Source: Raineya sp.
Lineage (GTDB): Bacteria; Bacteroidota; Bacteroidia; Cytophagales; Thermonemataceae
Reading direction: 5' to 3'
Assembly: GCA_025454915.1 (NCBI GenBank)
Contig: JALONN010000009.1
Span: forward strand, 186,001-250,000
Length of the DNA stretch: 64,000 nucleotides
Of this stretch, positions 42,215 to 49,764 are shown in pieces (position 1 is the stretch's first letter; each line of letters opens with the position of its first letter). A program made the position numbers and the translations under genes. Under the pieces are notes generated by a model that had not been told where the DNA came from, searched no databases, and worked only from the letters and a program-made list of their open reading frames with translations.

Positions 42215-42232
42215 AATCAAATTAGTTTGATT
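42215..42232. promoter_or_regulatory. Operator-like palindrome AATCAAATTAGTTTGATT
   Basis: Perfect 7-bp arms, about 50 bp upstream of the lipoprotein gene. Similar CAAATTAATTTG words occur at 45528 and 45558. Confidence 0.5.
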
Positions 42233-42248
42233 AATTATTTATTGTCTT

Positions 42249-43166
42249 TTATTCATTATCATACTTTATATCAGCAGAAATATATAAAACTATATTTCCT
42301 GTATTTCTGCTTTTGTATTTATTGGAGCTAAACCATTTTTTATTATCCATAAATGAAGTCCAATAACCTTGTGAATAGTCGTTTTTAAGGCGTGGAGAAT
42401 ATCCGTAGATGGTAGGGGAAACTTTACTTTTTATTTCTGATTTTTCATTTCCCATAAGGTCAATACCTACAAAAAAACCCTCTTTAGGACAAATAATTTT
42501 ATAATCTTCAATATTGATACTCAAAACTCCTGATTTTGAAACCTCATAAATTATATTTTTATCTGTTATATCCTTGTCTGGTGCTTTTGTAAACTGATTT
42601 TGTGTATAAAATCTAATCCTTATTTTATTTGTAGGATTGATATTTTCAGTTTTAGTATTGATATAGATAGTTTTGATAATTCCCTCTCTCTTTTCTTCAT
42701 TTTCTAAATAAAATGCATATTGAGTACCTTTTACACCATTTAATGAAAATTGATGTTTTTTAAATCCTTTATGATATTCTCCAATCCTTTTTTTATAAAA
42801 TGAGGTTTTTTTGCTTTTTACTTCTATTGCTTCAATTTGGCTGTTATCTTCCTGAAGAGTAATAATTTTTGGATAATCAGTATAAAATATACTCTTTGAA
42901 TGATAACCTACGGCGTTAATATGCAAACTATCCGCTTTTTCCTTTGGAAACTTGAAAATTACATTTCCTAAACTGTCTGAATATGTACCTATTTGATGCC
43001 TTCCTAATGATACGCTGGCATATGGTATGCCTCTTTTTTCAAAATCTACGATTCTAAAAGAAACAATCAATTCTTGACCTTTTGAATTTAAAGCCAAGAA
43101 TTGAAGTGAAAAAGCTATGAAATAACGTAGAATTAACAAACTGTATCTGATTCTTCTGATGTCCAT
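42249..43166 (-). CDS. Exported protein with carboxypeptidase-regulatory-like (CarboxypepD_reg) domain
   Basis: 305 aa. A signal-like N-terminus (YSLLILRYFIAFSLQFLALN) is followed by the beta-sandwich RIVDFEKRGIPYASVSLG with YSDSLGNVIFKFP, as found at the N-terminus of TonB-dependent receptors. A 180-aa beta-rich C-terminal part (NKIRIRFYTQNQF, KEGFFVGIDLMGN) follows. It overlaps the upstream small exported gene by 34 bp. Function unknown, likely surface or periplasmic. Confidence 0.75.
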   Translation of the reverse strand: MDIRRIRYSLLILRYFIAFSLQFLALNSKGQELIVSFRIVDFEKRGIPYASVSLGRHQIGTYSDSLGNVIFKFPKEKADSLHINAVGYHSKSIFYTDYPKIITLQEDNSQIEAIEVKSKKTSFYKKRIGEYHKGFKKHQFSLNGVKGTQYAFYLENEEKREGIIKTIYINTKTENINPTNKIRIRFYTQNQFTKAPDKDITDKNIIYEVSKSGVLSINIEDYKIICPKEGFFVGIDLMGNEKSEIKSKVSPTIYGYSPRLKNDYSQGYWTSFMDNKKWFSSNKYKSRNTGNIVLYISADIKYDNE

Positions 43167-43339
43167 AAAAGTATCCCAAATAAATAATAACCGTATGTTG
43201 TGGTAATCATTGCACAGCCATTTTGTAATGAATAACTACTTTGGCTTATTACTTTTCTTGCCTCAGCCTTCTGAATATTGGCTAAACTTAAAAATAATAC
43301 TGTCAAAAAAACTACAAAACCTTTCTTTGAATTTTTCAT
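43133..43339 (-). CDS. Small exported protein
   Basis: 68 aa with a signal peptide (FVVFLTVLFLSLANIQKAEA) and a 40-residue mature peptide containing two cysteines (NGCAMITTTYGYY and SDTVC). It is of the same kind as the 67-aa and 72-aa exported peptides further right in element 2. Unrecognised. Confidence 0.6.
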   Translation of the reverse strand: MKNSKKGFVVFLTVLFLSLANIQKAEARKVISQSSYSLQNGCAMITTTYGYYLFGILLWTSEESDTVC

Positions 43340-43445
43340 AATGATAAATATTTAGAGTGAATAATTAAAAAAATTATTTCTGCAAAAATAAACCATAAAA
43401 ATCAAATTTATTCTAATTACTTATGTTTTTTACTATTTAGTTTGT

Positions 43446-43561
43446 GGTATCAAAATACCTGCTGCAGCTATTGCCCCTGGTTCAATTTTGGTATCACTTT
43501 TTATAAAAATTGGAGGTGATCACCTACCCATGAGAGAGATAAATTTTACTTTTTGGTATCA
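43446..43561 (+). repeat. GGTATCA structured repeat, unit B
   Basis: GGTATCAAAATACC starts it, then GCTGCAGC, TTTTGGTATCAC, the palindrome GGTGATCACC, and terminal TTTTTGGTATCA. It overlaps the last codons of the 94-aa gene (encoding DTKK). Confidence 0.8.
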
Positions 43562-43830
43562 AAATACTTATAAAATAGTTTTTCAAATAAATCGAAACCC
43601 GTTTCTTTAAGAGCATCTTTATACTTTTCTTTTGTATTATAAAAATCATTACCAATATCTTCTTGTTCCATAATGTAGCTATCCACAAAAACCTCCATTA
43701 GTTTGTATAAAGTTGTATGATAATTTGGATAGTTATTTTCTATCAATGTGAACGCAAATAGAATATTGGCTTCATTGTGAGAGGTACATAATTCTACTAA
43801 TTTATCTGATTCCTCTTCGGATGGCTTCAT
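43546..43830 (-). CDS. Hypothetical acidic helical protein
   Basis: 94 aa, acidic helices, ends in repeat unit B, so its C-terminus is repeat-encoded. It is 2 bp downstream of the zinc-finger gene, so the two are coupled. Unrecognised. Confidence 0.6.
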   Translation of the reverse strand: MKPSEEESDKLVELCTSHNEANILFAFTLIENNYPNYHTTLYKLMEVFVDSYIMEQEDIGNDFYNTKEKYKDALKETGFDLFEKLFYKYFDTKK

Positions 43831-43832
43831 AA

Positions 43833-44153
43833 TTATTTATGTTTTTTACTATGGGCGTTTAGGCTGTTTTGTGATGGGAAACTCTCCCCGCAATTTTTGC
43901 AAGTAAATGTTTTTTCAGTTGGCAAATTTTCGGAAACCTCTTTTTTGATTTCGCTTTTCATTTCGGAAACCTTCGCAATTTCCGCAAATTGGGGGTTTTT
44001 CTCCTTTTTGGACTCAATAAAATCAAGTATAAAAATGCCCTGATAGTTACATTTGAAAATTAAATACTTGATGGCTTGGTTTCTCTCGGAGGTAGGCAAT
44101 CTTTCATTTTGGGACTTTTCCCAAAGCTCATTCATTTCATTTATTGACTTCAT
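43833..44153 (-). CDS. C2H2 zinc-finger protein
   Basis: 106 aa. The N-terminal 75 residues are helical, and the C-terminus FTCKNCGESFPSQNSLNAHSKKHK is a textbook C-X2-C-X12-H-X3-H finger. Bacterial C2H2 fingers are uncommon and usually bind DNA. It shares the AAATCAATTCAACTTT leader motif with other element 2 genes. Confidence 0.8.
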   Translation of the reverse strand: MKSINEMNELWEKSQNERLPTSERNQAIKYLIFKCNYQGIFILDFIESKKEKNPQFAEIAKVSEMKSEIKKEVSENLPTEKTFTCKNCGESFPSQNSLNAHSKKHK

Positions 44154-44187
44154 GGAAATACTTTTTATATTTGTGAGTAATTCAACT

Positions 44188-44207
44188 AAAAGTTGAATTG
44201 ATTTGAA
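44188..44207 (-). promoter_or_regulatory. Shared leader motif TTCAAATCAATTCAACTTT (zinc-finger gene)
   Basis: One of at least five copies located just upstream of element 2 start codons (others at 44804-44818, 45478-45495, 45588-45606, 53955-53968). Confidence 0.55.
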
Positions 44208-44235
44208 TAAATAGAGGCTGGAGATTCTCCTACCT

Positions 44236-44511
44236 CTATTTTTGTTTTATCAATTCAGCTAATAAATTACTTTTTTCCTCAAGCGTGGTTTTTAAGGCTT
44301 CCATATGTAGGAAAGTCTTTTTAATATCTGTTAGTTCTTGTTCGGCTGTATCTGCTCTTTTAATTTGTTTTTGTAGTTCCTTCTTAACCTTCGTATAGTC
44401 CAGTATAATTGCTTCAATAGTTGCATTTTGGGAAAAGTCCTTAAAATAATTCTCTTTGAGTTTTTCTAATGCTTCTTTTCCTGTGTCTGTCAATCGGAGT
44501 GTTTGAGCCAT
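44236..44511 (-). CDS. Coiled-coil protein
   Basis: 91 aa from MAQTLRLTDTGKEALEKLK; the longer track ORF runs through the hairpin repeats and is rejected. A short N-terminal wHTH-like stretch leads into a coiled coil (KKELQKQIKRADTAEQELTDIKK). Unrecognised; possibly a DNA-binding or partition accessory. Confidence 0.6.
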   Translation of the reverse strand: MAQTLRLTDTGKEALEKLKENYFKDFSQNATIEAIILDYTKVKKELQKQIKRADTAEQELTDIKKTFLHMEALKTTLEEKSNLLAELIKQK

Positions 44512-44566
44512 AATTTTAGAGTTTAGATTTATAAAATTTGTCCGTAAAAATGTAGGTATTAAAATT

Positions 44567-44601
44567 GGTAGGGGTGAAGGCTGTAAAGCCTGCCCCCTAC
44601 C
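44567..44601. repeat. 35-bp hairpin repeat, copy 2
   Basis: Identical to 41532-41566, here placed directly before the 25-bp-core hairpin. Confidence 0.8.
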
Positions 44602-44602
44602 T

Positions 44603-44655
44603 GCTTTTGTGTGTGTTGCCCTGTACGATAAGTACAAAGGGCATACACACAAAGC
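44603..44655. repeat. GCCCTGTAC-GATAA-GTAC hairpin, copy 1
   Basis: The core GCCCTGTACGATAAGTAC...GGGC (44618-44642) is extended by an outer stem GCTTTTGTGTGTG/CACACAAAGC. It starts 2 bp after the stop of the 44-aa gene on the minus strand. The T-run is lacking, so it is not a standard terminator. Confidence 0.75.
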
Positions 44656-44657
44656 AA

Positions 44658-44792
44658 TTAATTGAAAAAATCTATTGTATCAGGTAACACTGGCAAATAT
44701 TTCCAATAGTCTTTTACTTTTTCTATTGGGGTGTTTCCTACATAATATTTTCCGTTTTTGCCTTTTCTAAGTTTCTTTTTATGATTTTCCAT
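44658..44792 (-). CDS. Small basic protein (44 aa), absent from the ORF track
   Basis: ATG 44792 gives MENHKKKLRKGKNGKYYVGN, then a C-terminal YWKYLPVLPDTIDFFN. It has the shared leader motif (44804-44818) 12 bp upstream and the conserved hairpin directly after its stop. Together these support a real gene; the function is unknown. Confidence 0.65.
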   Translation of the reverse strand: MENHKKKLRKGKNGKYYVGNTPIEKVKDYWKYLPVLPDTIDFFN

Positions 44793-44803
44793 GATTTAAA
44801 AAG

Positions 44804-45127
44804 TTAAATTGATTTGAATTCTATGTGTTTTTTGATAAAATCTATAAAGTTGGGTTTTACTGATAATTCTTTTCCTTCCTCGTCTGTTTGTTCTAAAACT
44901 ATGATTGTATTGCCTCCTATCCATCTTTCAAATTCATGTAAAGACCAAAAATATTTATGGTGTTCTGGGTAGGTTTCATCATCATAATAAAATCCATGTT
45001 CTTCATAGTCGAATATGCCTATATTCTTGCAATTCATCTTTTCATATAGATTTTTCAGGTTACAATCAAATTTTTCTAAGAGTGTAACTTTTTGGCTTTC
45101 TGCTTCTATTAAAATGGCTGTTATCAT
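44804..45127 (-). CDS. Hypothetical protein
   Basis: 107 aa from MITAILIEAESQKVTLLE (the track starts 15 codons upstream). It contains FDYEEHGFYYDDETYPEHHKYFW, rich in aromatic and acidic residues. Unrecognised. Codons near its stop overlap the leader motif of the 44-aa gene. Confidence 0.6.
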   Translation of the reverse strand: MITAILIEAESQKVTLLEKFDCNLKNLYEKMNCKNIGIFDYEEHGFYYDDETYPEHHKYFWSLHEFERWIGGNTIIVLEQTDEEGKELSVKPNFIDFIKKHIEFKSI

Positions 45128-45176
45128 ATATGCAAATATGTTTATATGTATATTTGGGGCAAAAAGCCCCAAATAC

Positions 45177-45464
45177 TTATGATGCTATTGAATAAATTTC
45201 CTCTTCTTTTAAATGAGTTTCTAATAAAGTAACCGCATTAAGAGCTGTAACTATACGGTTTACATCAAATTGCTGTTGAATTTCCTCAATGCTTTCAAAA
45301 TTCAATACTTTACTTTCTAAAGTTCTACAAATTATTTCCGCAAAATGGCAATTAGATAAACTGCTCAAAATAATTTGATACGCAATTTCTGGGCTTTTTT
45401 CTGCTAAAAGCTGTAAATACTCGGCTACTGCTTCGGGGCTGGGTGTTGATTTGATTTCTAACAT
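45177..45464 (-). CDS. Hypothetical helical protein
   Basis: 95 aa, helical (EAVAEYLQLLAEKSPEIAYQIILSSL), no motif recognised. The leader motif lies at 45478-45495. First gene of the minus-strand group divergent from the SLOG gene. Confidence 0.6.
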   Translation of the reverse strand: MLEIKSTPSPEAVAEYLQLLAEKSPEIAYQIILSSLSNCHFAEIICRTLESKVLNFESIEEIQQQFDVNRIVTALNAVTLLETHLKEEEIYSIAS

Positions 45465-45618
45465 GATTTTAAGAATTAAAGTGAATTGATTTGATATACA
45501 AATATAAATAAATTCTAAATAAAATCAAATTAATTTGTTTATTTTTTTGTAAAAAGCAAATTAATTTGTATATTTACAATATAAAAACAAATCAATTCAA
45601 CTTTAAAATTTTAATCTT
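45465..45618. promoter_or_regulatory. Divergent regulatory region with paired leader motifs and CAAATTAATTTG palindromes
   Basis: Two 12-bp palindromes CAAATTAATTTG (45528-45539 and 45558-45569) are flanked by oppositely oriented AAATCAATTCA motifs serving the 95-aa gene (minus) and the SLOG gene (plus). Confidence 0.55.
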
Positions 45619-46071
45619 ATGAAAGTAGCTATTGTAGGCAGTAGAAGTATTGAAAAACTGCCAAACCAAGTAATTGAAAGGCTTAAAAACCTACGCCCTA
45701 CACATATAATAAGTGGAGGGGCAAAAGGAACGGATACGCTGGCAAACCAATATGCCAAAGAAAACGGACTAAAACTAACTGAATACCTACCAGACTATGA
45801 AAAATATGGAAAACCTGCCCCACATATACGAAACAAAGAAATAGTACAAAATGCAGATACTATAGTAATTGTATGGGATGGCGAAAGTAAAGGAACTTTG
45901 AATGTAAAAAAACTTGCTAAACAGATGGGTAAAAACTTTTTTTTCTATAAGAATGGGATTTTGTTTGAAGGATGCGAAACTATAACACAAACCTCCCTTT
46001 TTACGTCTCTTGTGGGTGTAGGTACAATGTATAATAATTCTGATATTTTTTATAGATATACTGAACACTAA
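45619..46071 (+). CDS. SLOG-family (DprA/LOG-like Rossmann) protein
   Basis: 150 aa. MKVAIVGSRSIE, IISGGAKGTDTLANQYA, and IRNKEIVQNADTIVIVWDGESKGT are the nucleotide-binding motifs of the SLOG/DUF2493 type. Such domains sense or process nucleotide-derived ligands and occur in several defence systems. It is the only plus-strand cargo gene in element 2, with a divergent promoter. The C-terminal 30 residues after FFFYKNG are unusual. Confidence 0.8.
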   Translation: MKVAIVGSRSIEKLPNQVIERLKNLRPTHIISGGAKGTDTLANQYAKENGLKLTEYLPDYEKYGKPAPHIRNKEIVQNADTIVIVWDGESKGTLNVKKLAKQMGKNFFFYKNGILFEGCETITQTSLFTSLVGVGTMYNNSDIFYRYTEH

Positions 46072-46078
46072 GAAAAAA

Positions 46079-46280
46079 AACGCCCCTGCAATGGAGGGCA
46101 GGGGCTGTTTAAATATTAGAGTGTAAGCCAAACAACGCCCACACATACACTATAAGAAAATCTTTCTTTTCTGCCCGACTGAGTAGGGGCTACGGCTGGG
46201 CGTTGTGATTCCTACAAAGAAAGTCTTTCTATCCCAGCCGAACGAAGCCGAAAGTATGGCAAAAAATGCCACAATATTAA
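46079..46280. other. Structured intergenic region with mutually exclusive stems
   Basis: Contains GCCCCTGC/GCAGGGGC (46082-46105), which may end the SLOG transcript. AACAACGCCCA (46131) pairs with TGGGCGTTGT (46197), while the overlapping CGGCTGGG (46193) can instead pair with CCCAGCCG (46233). A GGCATTTTTTGCC hairpin (46258-46270) ends the lipoprotein gene. No ORF; noticeably GC-richer than its surroundings. Confidence 0.6.
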
Positions 46281-46282
46281 TT

Positions 46283-46999
46283 TTATTGGAAATTAGATAA
46301 TTGAACTAACAAAGTTCTTGCCTCTTCATCTCTCTGAAACTCTGATTGTGTATCATTAAAGAATACTTTTGTATTTTCATCTTGATTTGCTTCATTGGAT
46401 GTTGAAGCCTGATAAATAGCCGTTTTATTATTATTTGCCCAATTATCATATTGATTAATGATTGTTTGGGCTGTTTCTCTGATTTTAGAAGCTGTCCAAA
46501 CATTTTTCATTTGCTCCAATGACCAAGCAAGTTCTGTAAGCTCCATATTTTTTTGACTAACTAAGATATCCAAATACTTTCCTAAAACTGCTTTTTGGTT
46601 ATTATCTAAATTCCCTATTCTAATAAAATAACCTTTTACAGCCAAGAAAAGTACATAATTTGAAACTTCTTGGTATGTTTCATTATCCTGAAATTCACTT
46701 AAATAAGCTGTTATTCTCTTATCTAAATCAGCAATTTGAGGCAATTCCGATACAGGTTTTGTATTGGCTTTTTCTACAAGCAATGTTATTTGATTATACT
46801 TGTTTTTAAAATTTGCATTTCTGCTGATTTCATTATTTAGAGCGTTTACATCCTCATTTCCATCATAACGAACACTAAAAGAATAATTTTGAGCTGTATT
46901 TATTCTTTGGGCTGTTTTTGGCTCTGTGGTTTCTGTTTTGGTTTCTTGTTTGCAGGCTCCCAAAGATAGAGCAAACATAAATACTAAGGTTTTTTGCAT
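46283..46999 (-). CDS. Lipoprotein of unknown function
   Basis: 238 aa with lipobox SLGAC at Cys16, a short Thr/Glu linker, then an all-helical mature domain (LLVEKANTKPVSELPQIADLDKRITAYL). 26 bp downstream of a small exported protein gene. Unrecognised cargo. Confidence 0.7.
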   Translation of the reverse strand: MQKTLVFMFALSLGACKQETKTETTEPKTAQRINTAQNYSFSVRYDGNEDVNALNNEISRNANFKNKYNQITLLVEKANTKPVSELPQIADLDKRITAYLSEFQDNETYQEVSNYVLFLAVKGYFIRIGNLDNNQKAVLGKYLDILVSQKNMELTELAWSLEQMKNVWTASKIRETAQTIINQYDNWANNNKTAIYQASTSNEANQDENTKVFFNDTQSEFQRDEEARTLLVQLSNFQ

Positions 47000-47025
47000 A
47001 ATTTTAAAAAGTTTAAGTTTGAAAA

Positions 47026-47229
47026 TTAACAGGATAGAATATCCCTTGAAGAACGGTACTTTCTGCCATTAATAGAACCTACTTTAATAACAACTGTTCT
47101 ACAATCTGAACTACTAGGACCATATATGGTAGTAGTTACACATACCTCAGCTAATGGCAAATTGATACAATAGCTTTGTAAAATAAATGCTCCCAAGAGT
47201 AATGCCAAAAATTTGCTTTTTCTTCCCAT
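47026..47229 (-). CDS. Small exported cysteine-containing protein
   Basis: 67 aa with a signal peptide (FLALLLGAFILQSYC) and a mature part with three cysteines (EVCVTTTIYG, SDCRTVVI, DILSC). Comparable in size to the two other exported peptides of element 2. Unrecognised. Confidence 0.6.
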   Translation of the reverse strand: MGRKSKFLALLLGAFILQSYCINLPLAEVCVTTTIYGPSSSDCRTVVIKVGSINGRKYRSSRDILSC

Positions 47230-47326
47230 ACGTTTTTTTGTTTAGATTTTTGAAAAAAAACTTTTACTTTCTGATGCAAAGATACATCAAAATCAAGGCA
47301 TTACGATTAATTTGATTGTATTTATT

Positions 47327-47433
47327 TTGGTATCAGAATTGAACCAAGGAACACCCCATTTATACCAAATATGATACCAAATTTTCAAAATTCTCATTCA
47401 TGAATATGTATCATTTCTTTTGGTTGGTATCAA
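47327..47433. repeat. GGTATCA structured repeat, degenerate unit D
   Basis: GGTATCA at 47329, TGATACCAAA at 47372 and GGTATCA at 47426, with TTGAACCAAGG matching the inverted CCTGGTTCAA of units A-C. Apart from repeat D and two hairpins, the 326-bp gap 47230-47555 holds no gene. Confidence 0.55.
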
Positions 47434-47458
47434 AAGCCAAAAAACAAGCTATGTATAG

Positions 47459-47474
47459 AGGGCTTTTGCCCTCG
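47459..47474. other. Short hairpin GAGGGC-TTTT-GCCCTC
   Basis: Six-bp stem in the same intergenic gap as unit D, between the two larger structures. Confidence 0.5.
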
Positions 47475-47501
47475 ATGCTAAGTTTGTTTTTTTAGGCTTT
47501 C

Positions 47502-47554
47502 TTTCTTGCTGAATAGCCCTGTACGATAAGTACAAAGGGCAATGAAGCAAGAAA
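47502..47554. repeat. GCCCTGTAC-GATAA-GTAC hairpin, copy 2
   Basis: The 25-bp core at 47516-47540 is identical to copy 1, but the outer stem is TTTCTTGCT/AGCAAGAAA, unrelated in sequence to copy 1 yet still complementary. It starts 2 bp after the stop of the 72-aa gene. Confidence 0.75.
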
Positions 47555-47555
47555 A

Positions 47556-47774
47556 TTAAAATAGTGAGATTGTTATTACTATTTCATTTACTCCACAATA
47601 TTCATCTACATATAAGATTACTAATTGTCCTTGGTTATTTACTCCTACATCTAAAATTTCAGGTTGGCAATCGTTGTTTGGTGGGTTAGTTGTTCTCTGG
47701 GCTTGTGTAGGATTTGCAGAAATAGTAATAAGCATTACTAATGCAATGAGCAGTTTTTTTACTTTTTTTCTCAT
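47556..47774 (-). CDS. Small exported protein
   Basis: 72 aa, signal peptide ending TQAQ, mature part with two cysteines (NDCQPEILDV, DEYCGVNEIV) and beta character. Conserved hairpin follows its stop directly. Unrecognised. Confidence 0.65.
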   Translation of the reverse strand: MRKKVKKLLIALVMLITISANPTQAQRTTNPPNNDCQPEILDVGVNNQGQLVILYVDEYCGVNEIVITISLF

Positions 47775-47807
47775 ACGACTTTTTAGTTTAAAATTTGATT
47801 ATTTGTT

Positions 47808-48095
47808 TTACAAACTTATTTTACCTGTGAAGGTGTCAAAATTGAGTTGTCTAATCTGAAAAGGTTTCAAGGTAATTTTACCTTTATAGTTTATTTTTGG
47901 AGCTTTTACAGATATTATATAATCCCCTGCTTTATCAAAGAATCTCTTTTCACAAAAACAAGTATCATCATTTACTGTAATTTCAGCTTTTACAAATGAG
48001 TAGTTTTGACTACTTGTTACATTGATGTATAACTCTGTTTTCTCATTCTTAGGGCTTTTGCATCCCAAAATGAATATTATAAGAAAGTATTTCAT
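47808..48095 (-). CDS. Small lipoprotein
   Basis: 95 aa from MKYFLIIFILGC, with the lipobox Cys at position 12. The mature part is beta-rich (LYINVTSSQNYSFVKAEITV). The longer track start is not needed. Part of a same-strand run of exported genes. Confidence 0.65.
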   Translation of the reverse strand: MKYFLIIFILGCKSPKNEKTELYINVTSSQNYSFVKAEITVNDDTCFCEKRFFDKAGDYIISVKAPKINYKGKITLKPFQIRQLNFDTFTGKISL

Positions 48096-48134
48096 AAAAT
48101 TTATTTTAAAAATCAAATTAACAGTACACAAATA

Positions 48135-48488
48135 TTAAAAAAAACAGTCAGGCAGTAATATTGTTAGTTTTCTTTGGGCGTTTACATTCTCTACTAATAC
48201 AGCTTTCACAAAATTACATTTCTCATTTTTTAGAATTATAAGCCCTTCATTTTTTATTTTTATTGATATAAAGCCTTTAGATGTTAATTTTTGAGTTATC
48301 AGATGTGGAGGTAAAATATATTTATTGTCTCTTCTGAATTTCTCTAAATCTTGCTTTCTGATGCCCTCATAAACTTCTATTTCGCATTTTATTAGTTTTC
48401 CGTTGGTTTGCTGTGTAGTTAGGTAGATTTGAGCTTTTGAGTAGGTTATTATTAGAAACATTCCTACAATTAAAAATACTGTTTTCAT
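48135..48488 (-). CDS. Exported protein of unknown function
   Basis: 117 aa with a signal peptide (FLIVGMFLIITYSKAQ) and a beta-rich mature part. Its ATG overlaps the stop of the upstream YdjM-like gene (ATGA), so it is made together with that membrane protein. Unrecognised. Confidence 0.65.
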   Translation of the reverse strand: MKTVFLIVGMFLIITYSKAQIYLTTQQTNGKLIKCEIEVYEGIRKQDLEKFRRDNKYILPPHLITQKLTSKGFISIKIKNEGLIILKNEKCNFVKAVLVENVNAQRKLTILLPDCFF

Positions 48489-49756
48489 AATGGTAAATAT
48501 TGAATTGTTCCAGAGTATAGAATATCTTTTTTTCCTGATAGCTTTTCTTTGAGTTGTCTAATTTGGGTAACTATTAAAATTTCTCTGTTGTCCTCAAAAT
48601 CTACAAAACTGATTAAGTCTGTTTTCAATTCTGCTAATTTCTTGGTAATACTTTCTTTTTCGTATAAACCTGCTGACTCGTAGGAACTCTCTAAACTTCT
48701 AATCCTTTGAATTAAAATACTCTTTTCTCTTTGGTTTTGAGCTTTTTTACTTTGGATAATATTTAATTCAGTTTCCAGCAATTCTATTTTATTTCTAATT
48801 TCCTGTTTATTGAGTGTTGTATCAACTTCTTTCGGGAATTCTTCAGGATGTGGATTGTAGGAAAACTCAAAATCTTTCTTACTAAATTCTGTCCTGATAT
48901 TCATTTTTAGAATTATTTTCTCTCTGGTGATTTTTGTTAGGCTATCTTTTGAGATATTTAAAAACTGTTTTTCTTCTGATTTAAAAGGCTTTTTTGTATG
49001 GATAAACTGTAATTTATTGATTGAATAATTTGTATTGATTTCAAAAAAACCCTTTTTATTCAGATTTGATGCTCTTTCATTGGGTATAAATAGAATTGCT
49101 TTAGATGCTTGTTCATTTATATAACAAAGTGTCCCCTTTCCTTCATAATCTTTTCCTAAATAATGAGCTTTAAAATTTACATCTAATACATCGTTGGTTA
49201 CTTTATATTCTGCATATAGATGATAAATTGTATTAAACTGCTTATTGTAGGTAGTCCAAAAACCTTGTTCAAATAAATTCTGGCATGAGAAACCCAAAAA
49301 CAAGAAAATAACAAAAACTACGCTTTCAGTTTGTAAATCTCCACTCTTTAGCCTTGCATTATGATTGCCAGGAATCACACACTTATTACGAAAAAATGGA
49401 TATAATAAAGGAACTCCCGAAACTGTCAGCATATCAAATAATAAATGGCTAAAATATGAGAATACAAAAATCAGAGTTATTTCAAAGTTTGTAAACTTGC
49501 CAAGAATTAGCCAAAGAATAGAATAAACTAAAATAGAATGTGTTATTGTCCTATGTCCAAAATGTATATCTAAATACTTTGCTATTGGATAAAATATTTT
49601 TCCTATTGGGCTTTTTGTATGGTCTATGTCAGGAAGTACAGAAAATAATATAGTTAAACCCAAATAAAGAGGATTAGAAAAAATATTGATATTCCAAAAA
49701 CTGGCAAATATTCCTGTAAATACTGTACCTCCTGTAATATGATTGATTCCAGACAT
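48485..49756 (-). CDS. YdjM-family (LexA-binding, metal-dependent hydrolase-like) membrane protein with long C-terminal extension
   Basis: 423 aa from MSGINHITGG. The N-terminal 150 residues show the family motifs MSGINHITGG, LPDIDHTKSP, FGHRTITHS and HLLFDMLT within TM helices. A 270-aa extension follows, with beta-rich ligand-domain-like sequence and a C-terminal coiled coil (LLETELNIIQSKKAQNQREK). The extension is not usual for YdjM. A repeat unit (C) lies upstream of its start. Confidence 0.8.
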   Translation of the reverse strand: MSGINHITGGTVFTGIFASFWNINIFSNPLYLGLTILFSVLPDIDHTKSPIGKIFYPIAKYLDIHFGHRTITHSILVYSILWLILGKFTNFEITLIFVFSYFSHLLFDMLTVSGVPLLYPFFRNKCVIPGNHNARLKSGDLQTESVVFVIFLFLGFSCQNLFEQGFWTTYNKQFNTIYHLYAEYKVTNDVLDVNFKAHYLGKDYEGKGTLCYINEQASKAILFIPNERASNLNKKGFFEINTNYSINKLQFIHTKKPFKSEEKQFLNISKDSLTKITREKIILKMNIRTEFSKKDFEFSYNPHPEEFPKEVDTTLNKQEIRNKIELLETELNIIQSKKAQNQREKSILIQRIRSLESSYESAGLYEKESITKKLAELKTDLISFVDFEDNREILIVTQIRQLKEKLSGKKDILYSGTIQYLPL

Positions 49757-49764
49757 AATTTTAA

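Noticed and set aside
44512-44652. N-terminal 47 codons of the 138-aa ORF
   Set aside because: They read through both hairpin repeats; the coiled-coil protein starts naturally at MAQTLRL.
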